Assembly (NCBI GenBank): GCA_020722065.1
Contig: DYLK01000002.1
Location: 62,001-126,000 of the forward strand
Length of the DNA stretch: 64,000 nucleotides
From: Melioribacter roseus
GTDB lineage: Bacteria > Bacteroidota > Ignavibacteria > Ignavibacteriales > Melioribacteraceae
Direction: 5' to 3'
The position numbers and the translations under genes were made by a program. A model generated the notes under the pieces. That model was not told the DNA's origin, ran no database searches, and saw only the letters and a program-made list of their open reading frames with translations. Each line of letters starts with the position of its first letter. Within the stretch, counting starts at the first letter, position 1. Shown in pieces: positions 27,999-38,300 of the stretch.

Positions 27999-28874
27999 CT
28001 ATTCAATATTTTGTACTTGTTCGCGGATTTTTTCTAGTTCTTCTTTTATTACTAAACCGTTATACGATATTTCTGTCGAAATTGACTTGCTGTTTATTGT
28101 ATTTACTTCGCGATTCATTTCCTGAAGTAAAAAGTTTAATCTTTTTCCAACTTCTTCTTCCTTTGCAATTATATCTCTGAATTGTTTTATATGGCTTTTT
28201 AACCGCACAATTTCTTCGGAAGTGTCATATTTTTCAGAAAGTAACGCTAATTCTAAATTTAATCTATCGTCAAATTGAGAAAAATCGGAAATTAATTGAT
28301 TAGCTCTTTCTTTTAATCTGTTAAAATAATTATTTACTTCAAATTTTAGTTGGTTTTCAATTTCATTTACTTTGTTTTCAATAATTTTAATTCTATTTAG
28401 TAAATCTTTAACTAATTCCGAACCTTCTTTTTCTCGCATTTCATTCATCAATTGAATTGCTTTTAGAATTTCTTCTTCAATTTGATGAAAAAATTCAACA
28501 TCATAGTTTTCATTTTCGTTCAAAAACATACTTTGTAATTGCAGAATATGATTCAAATTAATTTTTTCATCAAGATTTGCTACTTCTTTAATTTTTTTTA
28601 TCAAATCAATTACTTTTGAAAATGAATTTATGTCATAACGTGTTACAGAATCTATAGAGTTATTTTGAAGTAAATTTATTGCAAATGAAATTTTTCCTCG
28701 CTGAATATTATTTTTAATGAGATTTCTTATCTCATATTCTTGAGCTGAAAATTCCTTTGGAACTTTTGTAATTACTTCAAGAAATCTATTATTTAAGCTT
28801 TTAATTTCAATTTCAATTAAAAAGTTAGAAATTTCTTTCGTAACTTTTCCGTAACCAGTCATACTTCGAATCAT
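27999..28874 (-). CDS. yicC: YicC family protein (YicC-like endoribonuclease)
   Basis: The 291-residue protein starts MIRSMTGYGK, the near-invariant YicC N-terminus, continues with EIKSLNNRFLEV, and ends with the DUF1732 part (GKRLNFLLQEMNREVNTI). YicC proteins have been described as endoribonucleases acting on RNA in stationary phase. A long coiled-coil-like middle region is visible. A promoter-like element lies at 28895-28926. Confidence 0.93.
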   Translation of the reverse strand: MIRSMTGYGKVTKEISNFLIEIEIKSLNNRFLEVITKVPKEFSAQEYEIRNLIKNNIQRGKISFAINLLQNNSIDSVTRYDINSFSKVIDLIKKIKEVANLDEKINLNHILQLQSMFLNENENYDVEFFHQIEEEILKAIQLMNEMREKEGSELVKDLLNRIKIIENKVNEIENQLKFEVNNYFNRLKERANQLISDFSQFDDRLNLELALLSEKYDTSEEIVRLKSHIKQFRDIIAKEEEVGKRLNFLLQEMNREVNTINSKSISTEISYNGLVIKEELEKIREQVQNIE

Positions 28875-28894
28875 AATTCCTCAAAAAATGAGTG

Positions 28895-28926
28895 CAAAAA
28901 ATAAAGAAATTGTGCAGCAATTCAAA
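28895..28926 (-). promoter_or_regulatory. Candidate promoter of the yicC-gmk-rpoZ unit
   Basis: On the minus strand, TTTG (28923-28926), 19 bases, then TATTTTTTG (28895-28903). The -7 element has one extra T compared with TAnnTTTG. Position 21 bases upstream of the yicC ATG fits. Confidence 0.45.
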
Positions 28927-28943
28927 AAAAAAGAATAGGATAA

Positions 28944-28975
28944 TTTGATTTTAGTATTCCTCTTAAATATATTTG
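28944..28975 (+). promoter_or_regulatory. Predicted promoter of tRNA-Gln
   Basis: TTTG (28944-28947), 20 bases, then TATATTTG (28968-28975) match the Bacteroidota -33/-7 consensus. The element ends ten bases before the tRNA 5' end, so the primary transcript would have only a few extra bases. Confidence 0.7.
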
Positions 28976-28984
28976 CAATTCTTT

Positions 28985-29055
28985 TGCCCCGTGGTGTAAT
29001 GGTAGCACAACAGACTCTGGATCTGTTCGTTCGAGTTCGAATCTTGACGGGGCAG
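28985..29055 (+). tRNA. tRNA-Gln (anticodon CTG)
   Basis: A full cloverleaf can be drawn: acceptor stem TGCCCCG/CGGGGCA with the U1-A72 pair typical of tRNA-Gln, D-arm GTGT/GCAC, anticodon stem ACAGA/TCTGT with loop CTCTGGA (anticodon CTG at 29017-29019), four-base variable loop, and T-arm with TTCGAAT. The discriminator is G and CCA is not encoded. It reads CAG codons; a TTG-anticodon tRNA must exist elsewhere for CAA. Confidence 0.95.
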
Positions 29056-29098
29056 CATAAAATTTTCCAATTTTCCCCAGAATACTAAATATTTAAAA

Positions 29099-29128
29099 AA
29101 AAAGGGAGATTAATCAATCTCCCTTTTT
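29099..29128. terminator. Bidirectional terminator between tRNA-Gln and an outer-membrane protein gene
   Basis: A 13-bp stem (aaaaagggagatt with aatctcccttttt) with an AATC loop has A and T tracts at the stem base. It follows tRNA-Gln on the plus strand and the barrel gene on the minus strand. Confidence 0.9.
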
Positions 29129-29149
29129 GAAAATTTGATATATTTTTTC

Positions 29150-30238
29150 TTATTTGAATGAAGACATTACACATAATTCAAATTTATGACGTGAATAATC
29201 TTTTGAATTATCAATAACTTCGGTTGAATATCTCCAACGTGGCATAATTGAAACTGAACCATTATCACCTTTATAAAGTTCTACAGCATATTGAACGTGA
29301 ATATAGCTATAAGCGTGTTCAATGTTTAAACCATCAGGATCATCAGCTCTTTTTGCCATATCATACCAAGCAGTTAAAAACCCAGGGCCAATTTTTCCCA
29401 TTGCTTTAACTCTCATCAAATTACCATCATAATTATAAGTTCCATCTACAGTATTTGAAGTCATAGCATAGCTAAAACCAAAGCCAAAACCAGCAAATTT
29501 AGGAGTAGTTAAATTAACACCATAAGTCATAGGAGCAGCAACAGAGTCACTTGCATAAGTATAAAATAACGCTGGTTGAACGCCAAATCCCATTAAGTTG
29601 AAATCATAATCAAAATTGAAAGTATAAATATCATGCAAATCTGAAATTACATCTCCTGAAGGATTTGATTCTAAATAAGTTTCATTGTAATCTTTTGAAA
29701 CTAACATATTTAATTTACCAGGACCAGCATTAACCCAAGCTTTTGCACCTGTTAAACTATTTAGTCTAAAAAGTGCAAAAGGGACATCAATCATTAAATT
29801 TGGTAAATAATGAATATCAAACATTGGGTTTGCAATAGAATTAACTGGAATAATACCAGCTTCAAATCCCCAATTTTCAGTTTTATAACCTAAAAACATT
29901 TGGTTAAAATTAACTGTCGGGCGAGCAATTAAATCACTTTGCATAATTGAGCTTGATGTACCTCCTAAAGATCCAGTTCCATCGTTTGTCCAAGATGCTC
30001 CAGATATGCCATAATGTCCGAGTTGTACTTTTCCATACCAGCCGCCGCCAATATTTGCTTTGATATCAAATGTTGACTTTAACATATAGTATAAATCTGA
30101 AGAATTAGTACCTGAATAATCGCCATAGTTTTTTGTGTCATATCTTGGAGCAACCTCAACAGTACCAGAATAAGAAATTTGAGCATACAAACTACTCATA
30201 ATTCCCATTACAACAACAACAGCAAAAATGAAAAACAT
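29150..30238 (-). CDS. Outer-membrane beta-barrel (porin-like) protein
   Basis: From the ATG at 30238 the product has 362 residues. It has a signal peptide (MFFIFAVVVVMGIMSSLYAQ) followed by alternating Tyr/Gly-rich beta-strand patterns throughout and a strand-like C-terminus (RHKFELCVMSSF). It resembles porin-type barrels; the substrate is unknown. The start is odd: GGAGG (30251-30255) lies 12 bases before this ATG, while an ATG only four bases from it (30246) is out of frame by one base in an A run. The frame is open further upstream but starts there with an unlikely TTG. Confidence 0.75.
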   Translation of the reverse strand: MFFIFAVVVVMGIMSSLYAQISYSGTVEVAPRYDTKNYGDYSGTNSSDLYYMLKSTFDIKANIGGGWYGKVQLGHYGISGASWTNDGTGSLGGTSSSIMQSDLIARPTVNFNQMFLGYKTENWGFEAGIIPVNSIANPMFDIHYLPNLMIDVPFALFRLNSLTGAKAWVNAGPGKLNMLVSKDYNETYLESNPSGDVISDLHDIYTFNFDYDFNLMGFGVQPALFYTYASDSVAAPMTYGVNLTTPKFAGFGFGFSYAMTSNTVDGTYNYDGNLMRVKAMGKIGPGFLTAWYDMAKRADDPDGLNIEHAYSYIHVQYAVELYKGDNGSVSIMPRWRYSTEVIDNSKDYSRHKFELCVMSSFK

Positions 30239-30334
30239 TTTTTCATAAATCCTCCTATTAGAATTTTTGATTTGTTTGTTAGTAAATAAATAATGAACAA
30301 AACTATAACCTGAAATCTTTTTCAAGCTACGAGT

Positions 30335-30364
30335 AAAATATAATAAATTAATTCGATATACAAA
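30335..30364 (-). promoter_or_regulatory. Candidate promoter of the outer-membrane barrel gene
   Basis: On the minus strand, TTTG (30361-30364), 18 bases, then TATATTTT (30335-30342), one mismatch from TAnnTTTG. It would give a 5' untranslated region of about 90 bases. Confidence 0.4.
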
Positions 30365-30400
30365 TCTTTTTTATAAAGAAGATTTTTTTTCTGATTTAAT

Positions 30401-30823
30401 TTACTTGTATTTTCTTATAATTATCATTCTTTGTTCATTATTTAATTGAATTTGCACAAGATAATTATAATTATTAACAATAGAAGGAAACATTTCTGCC
30501 CATTCAATGAAAGAAATTGCTTCAGAATCTGCTAAATAATCCGAGATTCCAATATCGTGTAATTCCATTTCATTTTTAATTCGATAAAAATCAAAATGAT
30601 AGCATTTAATATCAGCGTCATATTCATTAACTATTGAAAATGTTGGTGAAGTTACATCATTATAATTTAAATATTTAAGAACTTCTTTAACAAAAAATGT
30701 TTTTCCAGAACCAAGATTTCCATTTAATAGAACAATATCACCAGGTTTTAGATTTTTAGCTAAAAACTGAGCAGCTTTGCAAGTATCATCTTCTGAAGAT
30801 ATTTCAAAAATAAACTCGTCCAC
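30401..30823 (-). CDS. tsaE: tRNA threonylcarbamoyladenosine biosynthesis ATPase TsaE
   Basis: The 140-residue ATPase works with TsaB and TsaD in making the t6A modification of ANN-decoding tRNAs. It has the P-loop NGNLGSGKTFF (about residues 34-44), SPTFSIVNEY, YHFDFYRIKN and the FIEWAEMFP motif. The start is GTG at 30823, sharing one base with the porX stop (TAGTG). Being the third gene after sprA and porX puts a translation factor into a secretion operon. Confidence 0.93.
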   Translation of the reverse strand: MDEFIFEISSEDDTCKAAQFLAKNLKPGDIVLLNGNLGSGKTFFVKEVLKYLNYNDVTSPTFSIVNEYDADIKCYHFDFYRIKNEMELHDIGISDYLADSEAISFIEWAEMFPSIVNNYNYLVQIQLNNEQRMIIIRKYK

Positions 30824-32388
30824 TACACTTTACTCTCTAAAATTACAATTGGTAAAATCATTTCTTCCATCGAAATTCCACCGTGCTGAAAAGTATCTCT
30901 GTAATAATTCAAAAATTTGTGATAATCTGTAGGATAAACAAAATAGAAATCTTCTTTTGCAATAATATAGTTAGTTGTAACACTCAAATCTGGTAATTTA
31001 TATTCTAAAGGATTTTTAATATACATCGCATTTTTATCGTCAGTTTTAAGGTTTCTTCCGTACTTAAATCGAAGATTTTTAGATGCTTCTTTATCGCCCA
31101 AAACTTTTGCACCGCGTTTTACAAGAATACTTCCGTGGTCTGTTGTGAGAATAATTTTAGCATTTGGCATTTTTGAAATTGCTTGGAAAATTGCTAACAA
31201 AGAAGAGTGTTTGAACCAACTTTCAGTTAGCGAACGAAAAGCAGCTTCGTCTGGAGCAATTTCTTTTAACACTACAGAATCAGAACGGCTATGAACAATC
31301 ATATCTAAAAAATTTAGCACAACTGCCATAAAACTTGTTTTAGAATGCGAATTTACGTTTTGCGCAAAGGCTCTTCCGACTGCTGGATCAATGATTTTTA
31401 GATATTTTAACTCATTTTTTAAGGTAACTTTATGTCGATTCAGCATTAAATCTAGCAGTTCTTTTTCAAATTTATTAAGTTGATTTTCATTTTCGCTCCT
31501 CGTAGCCCAGTATTCTGGATATTTTTTCTCAATTTCTGAAGGGAAAAGTCCAGAAAAAAGTGCATTCCTTGAATATGGTGTTGCTGTGGGGATCATTGAA
31601 AAATAATAATCTTTATGAATTTCAAATAGATTTTGAATATTTCTTTCAATAATTTGCCATTGGTCAAGTCTCATGCAATCTAATACAAAATAAAATACAG
31701 GACCTGTTTGACTTTCTATTTCTGGAAGAACATAATTTTCGAAAATTTGTGGACTTAAAATCGGTGCATTTTTAGGGTTTTCTATCCATTTTAAGTAATT
31801 TTTTTCAACGTATTTTGAAAATTCTTTATTCGCTTCACGAAATTGTTCTTGCAAAGTTTGTCGTAAACCAATTTCTGGATGTTCATCCAATTCCAAATCC
31901 CAATTAACTAAACTTCTATAAATTGATATCCAATCTAACCAATCATTTTCCGACATTAATTTCATTGTAATTCGGTTGAATTCCGACATATAATCTTTTT
32001 TAATATATTCCTTTGAGATTGCTTTTCTATCTAATATCTTTTTACAAGTCATTAACATTTGAGATGGAACAACGGGTTTAATAAGATAATCGTTTATTTT
32101 ACTTCCAATTGCGTCATTCATTAACGATTCTTCTTCATTTTTCGTAACCATTACGATTGGAATATTTGGTTTAATTTCTTTGATTTGCGAAAGTGTTGCC
32201 AAGCCGCCAAGTCCAGGCATCATTTCATCAAGAAAAATTATATCAAATTCTTTTTCTCGTACTTTAAATATTCCATCTTCTCCGTTTGTAACTGTTTCAA
32301 CTTCGTAACCTTTTTCTGTTAAAAATATTACGTGTGATTTTAGTAATTCAATCTCGTCATCTATCCAAAGTATTCTTTGTTTTTCCAT
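30823..32388 (-). CDS. porX: PorX-type response regulator with PglZ domain
   Basis: The 521-residue protein has an N-terminal receiver domain with D10, D11, phosphoacceptor D54 (FLDEMMPG) and the Lys of DYLIKP. The C-terminal PglZ domain belongs to the alkaline phosphatase superfamily, with metal/active-site motifs VLDCMRLDQW, TATPYSRNALFSG, LTTDHGSILVKRG and QHGGISMEE. PorX regulates the type IX secretion system in Porphyromonas and related bacteria and has phosphodiesterase activity. It lies eight bases downstream of sprA, supporting a T9SS role. No cognate PorY kinase is adjacent. Confidence 0.93.
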   Translation of the reverse strand: MEKQRILWIDDEIELLKSHVIFLTEKGYEVETVTNGEDGIFKVREKEFDIIFLDEMMPGLGGLATLSQIKEIKPNIPIVMVTKNEEESLMNDAIGSKINDYLIKPVVPSQMLMTCKKILDRKAISKEYIKKDYMSEFNRITMKLMSENDWLDWISIYRSLVNWDLELDEHPEIGLRQTLQEQFREANKEFSKYVEKNYLKWIENPKNAPILSPQIFENYVLPEIESQTGPVFYFVLDCMRLDQWQIIERNIQNLFEIHKDYYFSMIPTATPYSRNALFSGLFPSEIEKKYPEYWATRSENENQLNKFEKELLDLMLNRHKVTLKNELKYLKIIDPAVGRAFAQNVNSHSKTSFMAVVLNFLDMIVHSRSDSVVLKEIAPDEAAFRSLTESWFKHSSLLAIFQAISKMPNAKIILTTDHGSILVKRGAKVLGDKEASKNLRFKYGRNLKTDDKNAMYIKNPLEYKLPDLSVTTNYIIAKEDFYFVYPTDYHKFLNYYRDTFQHGGISMEEMILPIVILESKV

Positions 32389-32396
32389 TTTTTTCT

Positions 32397-35300
32397 CTAT
32401 TGTATTGAAATATGAACGTCTAAACCAGCTTCGTTTCTGGTTGTTGGTGGAATTTTTGAGGCACCTTCGGGTTCAACTGTCGAGCGTTTGTAGAAAATCT
32501 CGATTGTAATTCTTGAACTCATAACATATTTAACTCTCGGCTCCATTGTAACACGTGTTGTGCCATCTTGTGGTTCCCCTTTTTCATTAAATTCATCCAT
32601 TTTATAAATAATTGCTGCACTTCTTCCATTAGTATAGGAAAAAGAAAATTCTAAGTCATTTTTTAGATTTAACCCAAATAGCGGAATAGAAAATCCAGAT
32701 TTTTGGAAAGCAAACTGTAGATTAATATCGTTAGCAACGCCTTCAGTAATTGTGCGTGTTGAAATTCCCAAATCGTAATTGTTTTTCATATTGAACTTAA
32801 AATCACCACGTAAATTTCCACCCCAAAGTTCGTTGAAAGTAAGCGAAAGACCAACAAGCGGAGCTAATGAATAGTTAACTTTTTGTGTTTGAATTACATT
32901 TTTCCCGTCAGGATTAATTTTCCATCCTTCAATATAAGATGAAGAATAACCGTGTGTAATGCTTGCTCTTTTTATTAAATCCTTAAAAATTCCATATTTT
33001 TCAATTCCATTCCACGTTAATCGCCAATTTGGTTGTGGAATATATTGAGCGATATTTTGAAAAAAGGGCAATTTCGACATAATTGGAAGTGCTTCCATTC
33101 CAGTTAAAAATGCATTAGATAAACTTCCTGCTGGGTCAGATGAATTTGGATCATATTTATCATGTACAGATTTTACACTTCCGCCTAATAAACCATAAGG
33201 TAAAGTAAAGAAAGAACGGGTAGTAGCTCCATTAATATTTGGTGATGCAATTGTAATATCACCATTTTCGTCAGTATTTACAGTATAACTTTTATTCACA
33301 TCCCAATTTACATTCCAATCAATCGTAATATCAACACCTTCGGCAAGTGGTCGCTGTGTAGAAATACTTACATCATTGGAATGTGAAAACTTTTCACCCA
33401 AACTTGCGTTTGGTGCTCGTGGACCAATATCGTTTGAAAACCCTAACATAAACAATCTACTTGGTCCGTAACTTGGATCATTTACTCCCCAAAAGTTTGC
33501 AAATCCAGTTCCACTGCTTAAAATTCCACCAGCAGCCATTGAATTTTTCTGATTAAATGAAAATGAAAATTGCTCATAATCAAAAAATGTCCATTTTACA
33601 ATATCTCTTAATAAATACAGAGATTTCATAGCGGTTGAAGTTTTTTCTTCTTCCGTTTCTTCAATTAAACCATTTGCTTCTGCAATAATTTTAGCTGAAT
33701 CAGCGGCAGTTTGGTTCATCTCTCTGTCTAAATTTCTTTCCCTACCACGCTTTCTTGTTTGATTATTAGCAGCATTTGATTTCGTACTTCTCATATTTTT
33801 TTCTGTTTCTTTTGGGAAAAGTGGCTCTGTAAGTGATTTCCATTTAAGAGTTAATTTGGTATTTAAACCAGAACTATACCCTGCACTTCTTCCAAGCAAT
33901 TCTTGATTTAAATCGTTTCGCCAAGAATAACTAACATTGTAACCTGCCGAAATTGTAAAATATCGATTTAATCCCCAAAATGAAGGTAATTTTGGTTTTG
34001 TTTGAATTCCAAAAGATTGCTGATAACTATTCGTTTTACCAAAATATTCGCCAGCAAAAATATGTTGCCAAATCCATTGTTCATTCGTTAGATTTTCATT
34101 TTTATCATATAAAAGATGATTTAATGATGAATTGATTGTAAGATTGTATTTTACACTCAAATTCAGCAAAGCATTTTGAGTAAAAGTCCAATCAAAGCCA
34201 GCTGTTCGAGATGAAACAAATTCTGTAGAAATTATTGGTTCAGTGTCAGAATTTCTTGAACGGGAATAACTATATTTTCTATTCATAGTAACACCAGCAC
34301 TCAAATTATTTGGGAAAAATCTAAAACCGGCATTTTTATAATCTTCAAAATATGTAAAAACATCGCCAAGTAAAGGAATATCAGCAAATTTGAAATCAAA
34401 ATATTCGGAAAAACTTGCTTGATAATTTCCTCCACCTTTCCAAGTCCACATTTCGTTAAATAATGTTGTCGGATTTCTTCCTATCGAGCGACTATAATTA
34501 TAATTGAATGATAATGAGTTAATTGTTTTCTCGAAATACCATTCTCTTGATGGAATTTTAATTTTGATATTCGAAAAAGTAATAGCTTCACTAACATTTA
34601 ACGATTGAACTTCTTTTCTGATTGCATCTTCGGCTTTGTCGGCATCGTCAATTGTGCCACCATTTGTAAGAATACTTTCGCGAGTACGTTGCACAACTTT
34701 TTCGACTGAAATATCACTCGAAGGCATATAAAGCGGATTAGTAACATTTTCCGTTCTATTGTAATTCATTGATAAATTACTTCCTTCGGTATTAAATGGC
34801 ATTAATTTCAAAAAGTTAACATCAACTGCCATTCCCCAAGCAATTCTATTTTCTCTTGTTCCAAATCTATCAGTTACTTTATGGAAATACGGATCTTGTT
34901 GACGTACGTTTCCAGTTATAGTAATAAAATCAGCCAATTTTAATGAAGATGAAGCAGTATATGCCCAACCTGGGGTATTATCAGCCCCAAGTACACGTAA
35001 TTCATTAACCCAAACTTTTCCAGAAGTGGGAAATACAGAACCAATTCCAGATGGATTTTCTATTTGAATTAAGAAAAACGATATTTTGGTTAAAGAAGGA
35101 TTTCCTTTTACACCATAAAAATGATTATTTCTGCCAGCAACTGGAATTCTGTAAATCTCGTCAGAATTAGTTCGTAATTCTTTTAACGGAGGAAGTTCTG
35201 AAAGATTTATTGTTATTGATTGCCAATCTTCAATTAATGGGAATGAATATTCATAATAGTTGGCAGTATCTGCTCCGAAACGGAAATAAATCAAAGTATT

Positions 35301-38300
35301 GTATTCGTTTCCGTCCAAAGTATCTACATAAGATAGTTGGTCGCTGGTTGGATTGACATCACCATGGAAAAATAATTTCATCTGTTTGTATGAAAAAATA
35401 TCCAATTTCTGGCTTGAAGGTAAATATTTTACAGCTTGTCTATATTCACCGTCAGGTAAATCTTCAACAATTAGTGAAAGTGATTGTTCATTTTTCATTA
35501 CTTCTGTGTCAGTTTGGCTTCTATCTCTTTCTCTAATAACGCCATTTGGTAAATAATATTCTGGATTTTCTTCAATACTTACAGTAGTAACAGAAAGCAC
35601 TTCATCTGAAACAGTTTGATTTTGCAGTTTCAATTCTTCCCATTGATTGCCAACAAAATTAAATTCTGTAATTCTCATTGCAACAGTAGATTCTACATCC
35701 TGAAACCAAACTCTGACTGCTTCAACATTTGTAAATGTTGGAAAACCAACTGTTGAAATATAATCTTTTAGAGGAATTTTGAATTGATACCAACCTTTAT
35801 TTCCACCACCAGTAATAAACGGATTTGTTAAACGATTAGTGTCCAAAGGAATTTCATATCTGAAATAACTATTTACAACTTCCAAATTAAAACTTCTGTT
35901 TAAGTCTTCAGTATCTGGAATTATTCCCAAATCGGTCAAAACTGAATTTCCTTCGGTATTATTAATGTTTGAATAATCACCAGCATTTGTATTTAACGAA
36001 AAATTGTCGTTTGCTGGATCTTTGTTTAACGAAGCATCATAACCTGGTTCAGCAATACTTGCAAGTCTATCAATTCCTAAATCTTCACCGTCATCTAATC
36101 TATCATTATTATTTTGGTCTTCAGTATCAAAAAAGTTATTTGGGATTACATCTTCTGAAATTAAACCCAAATCAATATACATTTTTGCATTTGTAGGTGC
36201 TGAATTTATTTGAGCCCAAAATTCCAAATATTCAATCTTTTCTTTTTCAAGATTATTTGCCGAACTTGAAAGCAAATATGACATTGCTCCCCAATTTTTG
36301 TTTAATGAATCTGTTTCCGACCAATCTTCATTATAATTATAACTTCCTTTTTTTGATGGATCAAAAACTATATCCATAACAGTAACTTGGCTGTTTTCTT
36401 TCGCAACATCTCGTTCAGGCCAAATATCATTTACGTGAACATCTGTAGGAATTCTATTAAACCGTAATAATTTGGATTTATAATTCATAATTTCCATTTT
36501 TTCACGATTTTGGTGATAAATCATACTATCTGGAAATGCAGCATCTTTCCAAACTGTGTATGAAATTCCAAGTGGAATTGTTTTCTTCGTACCTTCAAAA
36601 TCATCTAAATAAGCAATACTTTGCGAACCATCTCCAACAATTGGACTTTTTCTTGTGTTTGGGTCAGGGTCAATATATGCAAATTCTCCTTTCAGAGCGA
36701 AACTTGATGGAGTGCTTGTGGACATTACATTATCCAACATTTTTGTAACAAATGGCATATCGAAAGTTGAATTGAAATCGACACCCATTATTGAATTACT
36801 AATTGGTTCTTCCCCCAACCGAACTTTGTCATTTAGCGATTCTTGTGTCATATTCATAAATGTAAATCCGAGATTTACATTTTTATTAAATTCGTAAATT
36901 GCGCGTGCTCCAACTAATGTTTTAGATGCAAGCGAAAGTAAATCATTTTGTTCATAAGTAATTCGTAAATCGGCACCAGGCACTAATGCGGCATCATTTC
37001 TAATTGTAACTTGTCCAACATTATAATCTACTTGATAATCTTTTCCTTCGGATAATTCTCTATTTCCCAAATATACTTTTACTGAATTTTCGATTGCATT
37101 AAATCCGATGGAAAAAGTTGAAGATAAAGATGCTGAATATTTTCCACTTATTCTGAAACGGTCTTTTTCTTGGTCATTTTGAGCTACACTTTGTGTTGTA
37201 TCGTAAATTGCTTGATATTTTAATTCACTTGGTAATTTTTGGGGGAAATTTACGCCGAATGGCTGCAAAACTGGGAAAATAATTTCCCCTCGACTTGTAA
37301 TAATTGTTCTACCTGGGAAAAAGTCAAATTTTCCATCAGGTTTTAGAATTTCATTTGCTTCTCCACTATAATTATCTAAATTAAATGCATTAAGTAATTT
37401 TACTCCGTTTAGTTCATTTTGTGGATCTTGTCCTGGAGTTTCATATAAAATATCAAGTTCAAAATTTCCAGGCTGAATTTCCATTCCACCAAGTGAATAA
37501 ATGTTCTTCAACATCAGATCCCAAGCTTCAAGGTAATTTCCCGTCGGTTGCAAATTACTTGGTTTAATTAATTTTAACAAAATTACTTTACTTGTATCTG
37601 CAGCAATTTGTTCTAAAAATTCACCATATAAAATATCATCATCTGGGGAAGTTGTCGGTCCTTCGATTCTAAAAGCTGCACCATAAATATCATTATTATT
37701 AACTGTCGAAAGAATTGTTACATGCCCCGTATATTCTTCATAAATAAAGTCAATTCCTCGTACTAATTGTTCGTATCTATTACCAATTTCATTTCTACCT
37801 GGCGTTGCATTTTGGGTAATATCTCTGTATGATTCAGGATAAACTTGACTAGTTTGAAGTTGTGGTAAATCGATAAATAGATTAGCTTGTCTGTCTTTTG
37901 ATAGATCAACTGCTCCTTGTGCTTTTCTCCAAAGTTCTACATCTTTAACTTTATAAAAGGATTGATTGTAATTTGGTTGAAATTCTGTTGAGCTATAATA
38001 TTTGTTAAAAAAATTAAATTCTTCAGTTGTATCAGCATAAATTTTATCAAGGAAAAAGTGATTTTCAACATAATCCCAAGCGTGAATGTTAAATTCTTGT
38101 GAACTAGCGCCACTTTTCACGTTCATTTCTTGAACTTCCCCTTTTTTTTGCGAAGCGATTGTAGTTAGTGAAAATGGTCCTAATTGTAATTCTGCTTTAA
38201 TACCAAAAAGTGCTTCACTACCCCCAATTAATGAAGTAGTTTGCAAACTAACATTTCCAGCTTCAACACTTTTTATGATTTCATTATCATAACCAGTATA

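Noticed and set aside
28985-29055. tRNA-Gln as an attachment site for an integrated element
   Set aside because: No integrase gene and no repeated tRNA 3' end found in the following sequence; a terminator and an ordinary gene follow.
30239-30325. A 29-codon N-terminal extension of the barrel protein starting at TTG 30325
   Set aside because: It would bury the signal peptide and lies across the probable promoter and GGAGG site.
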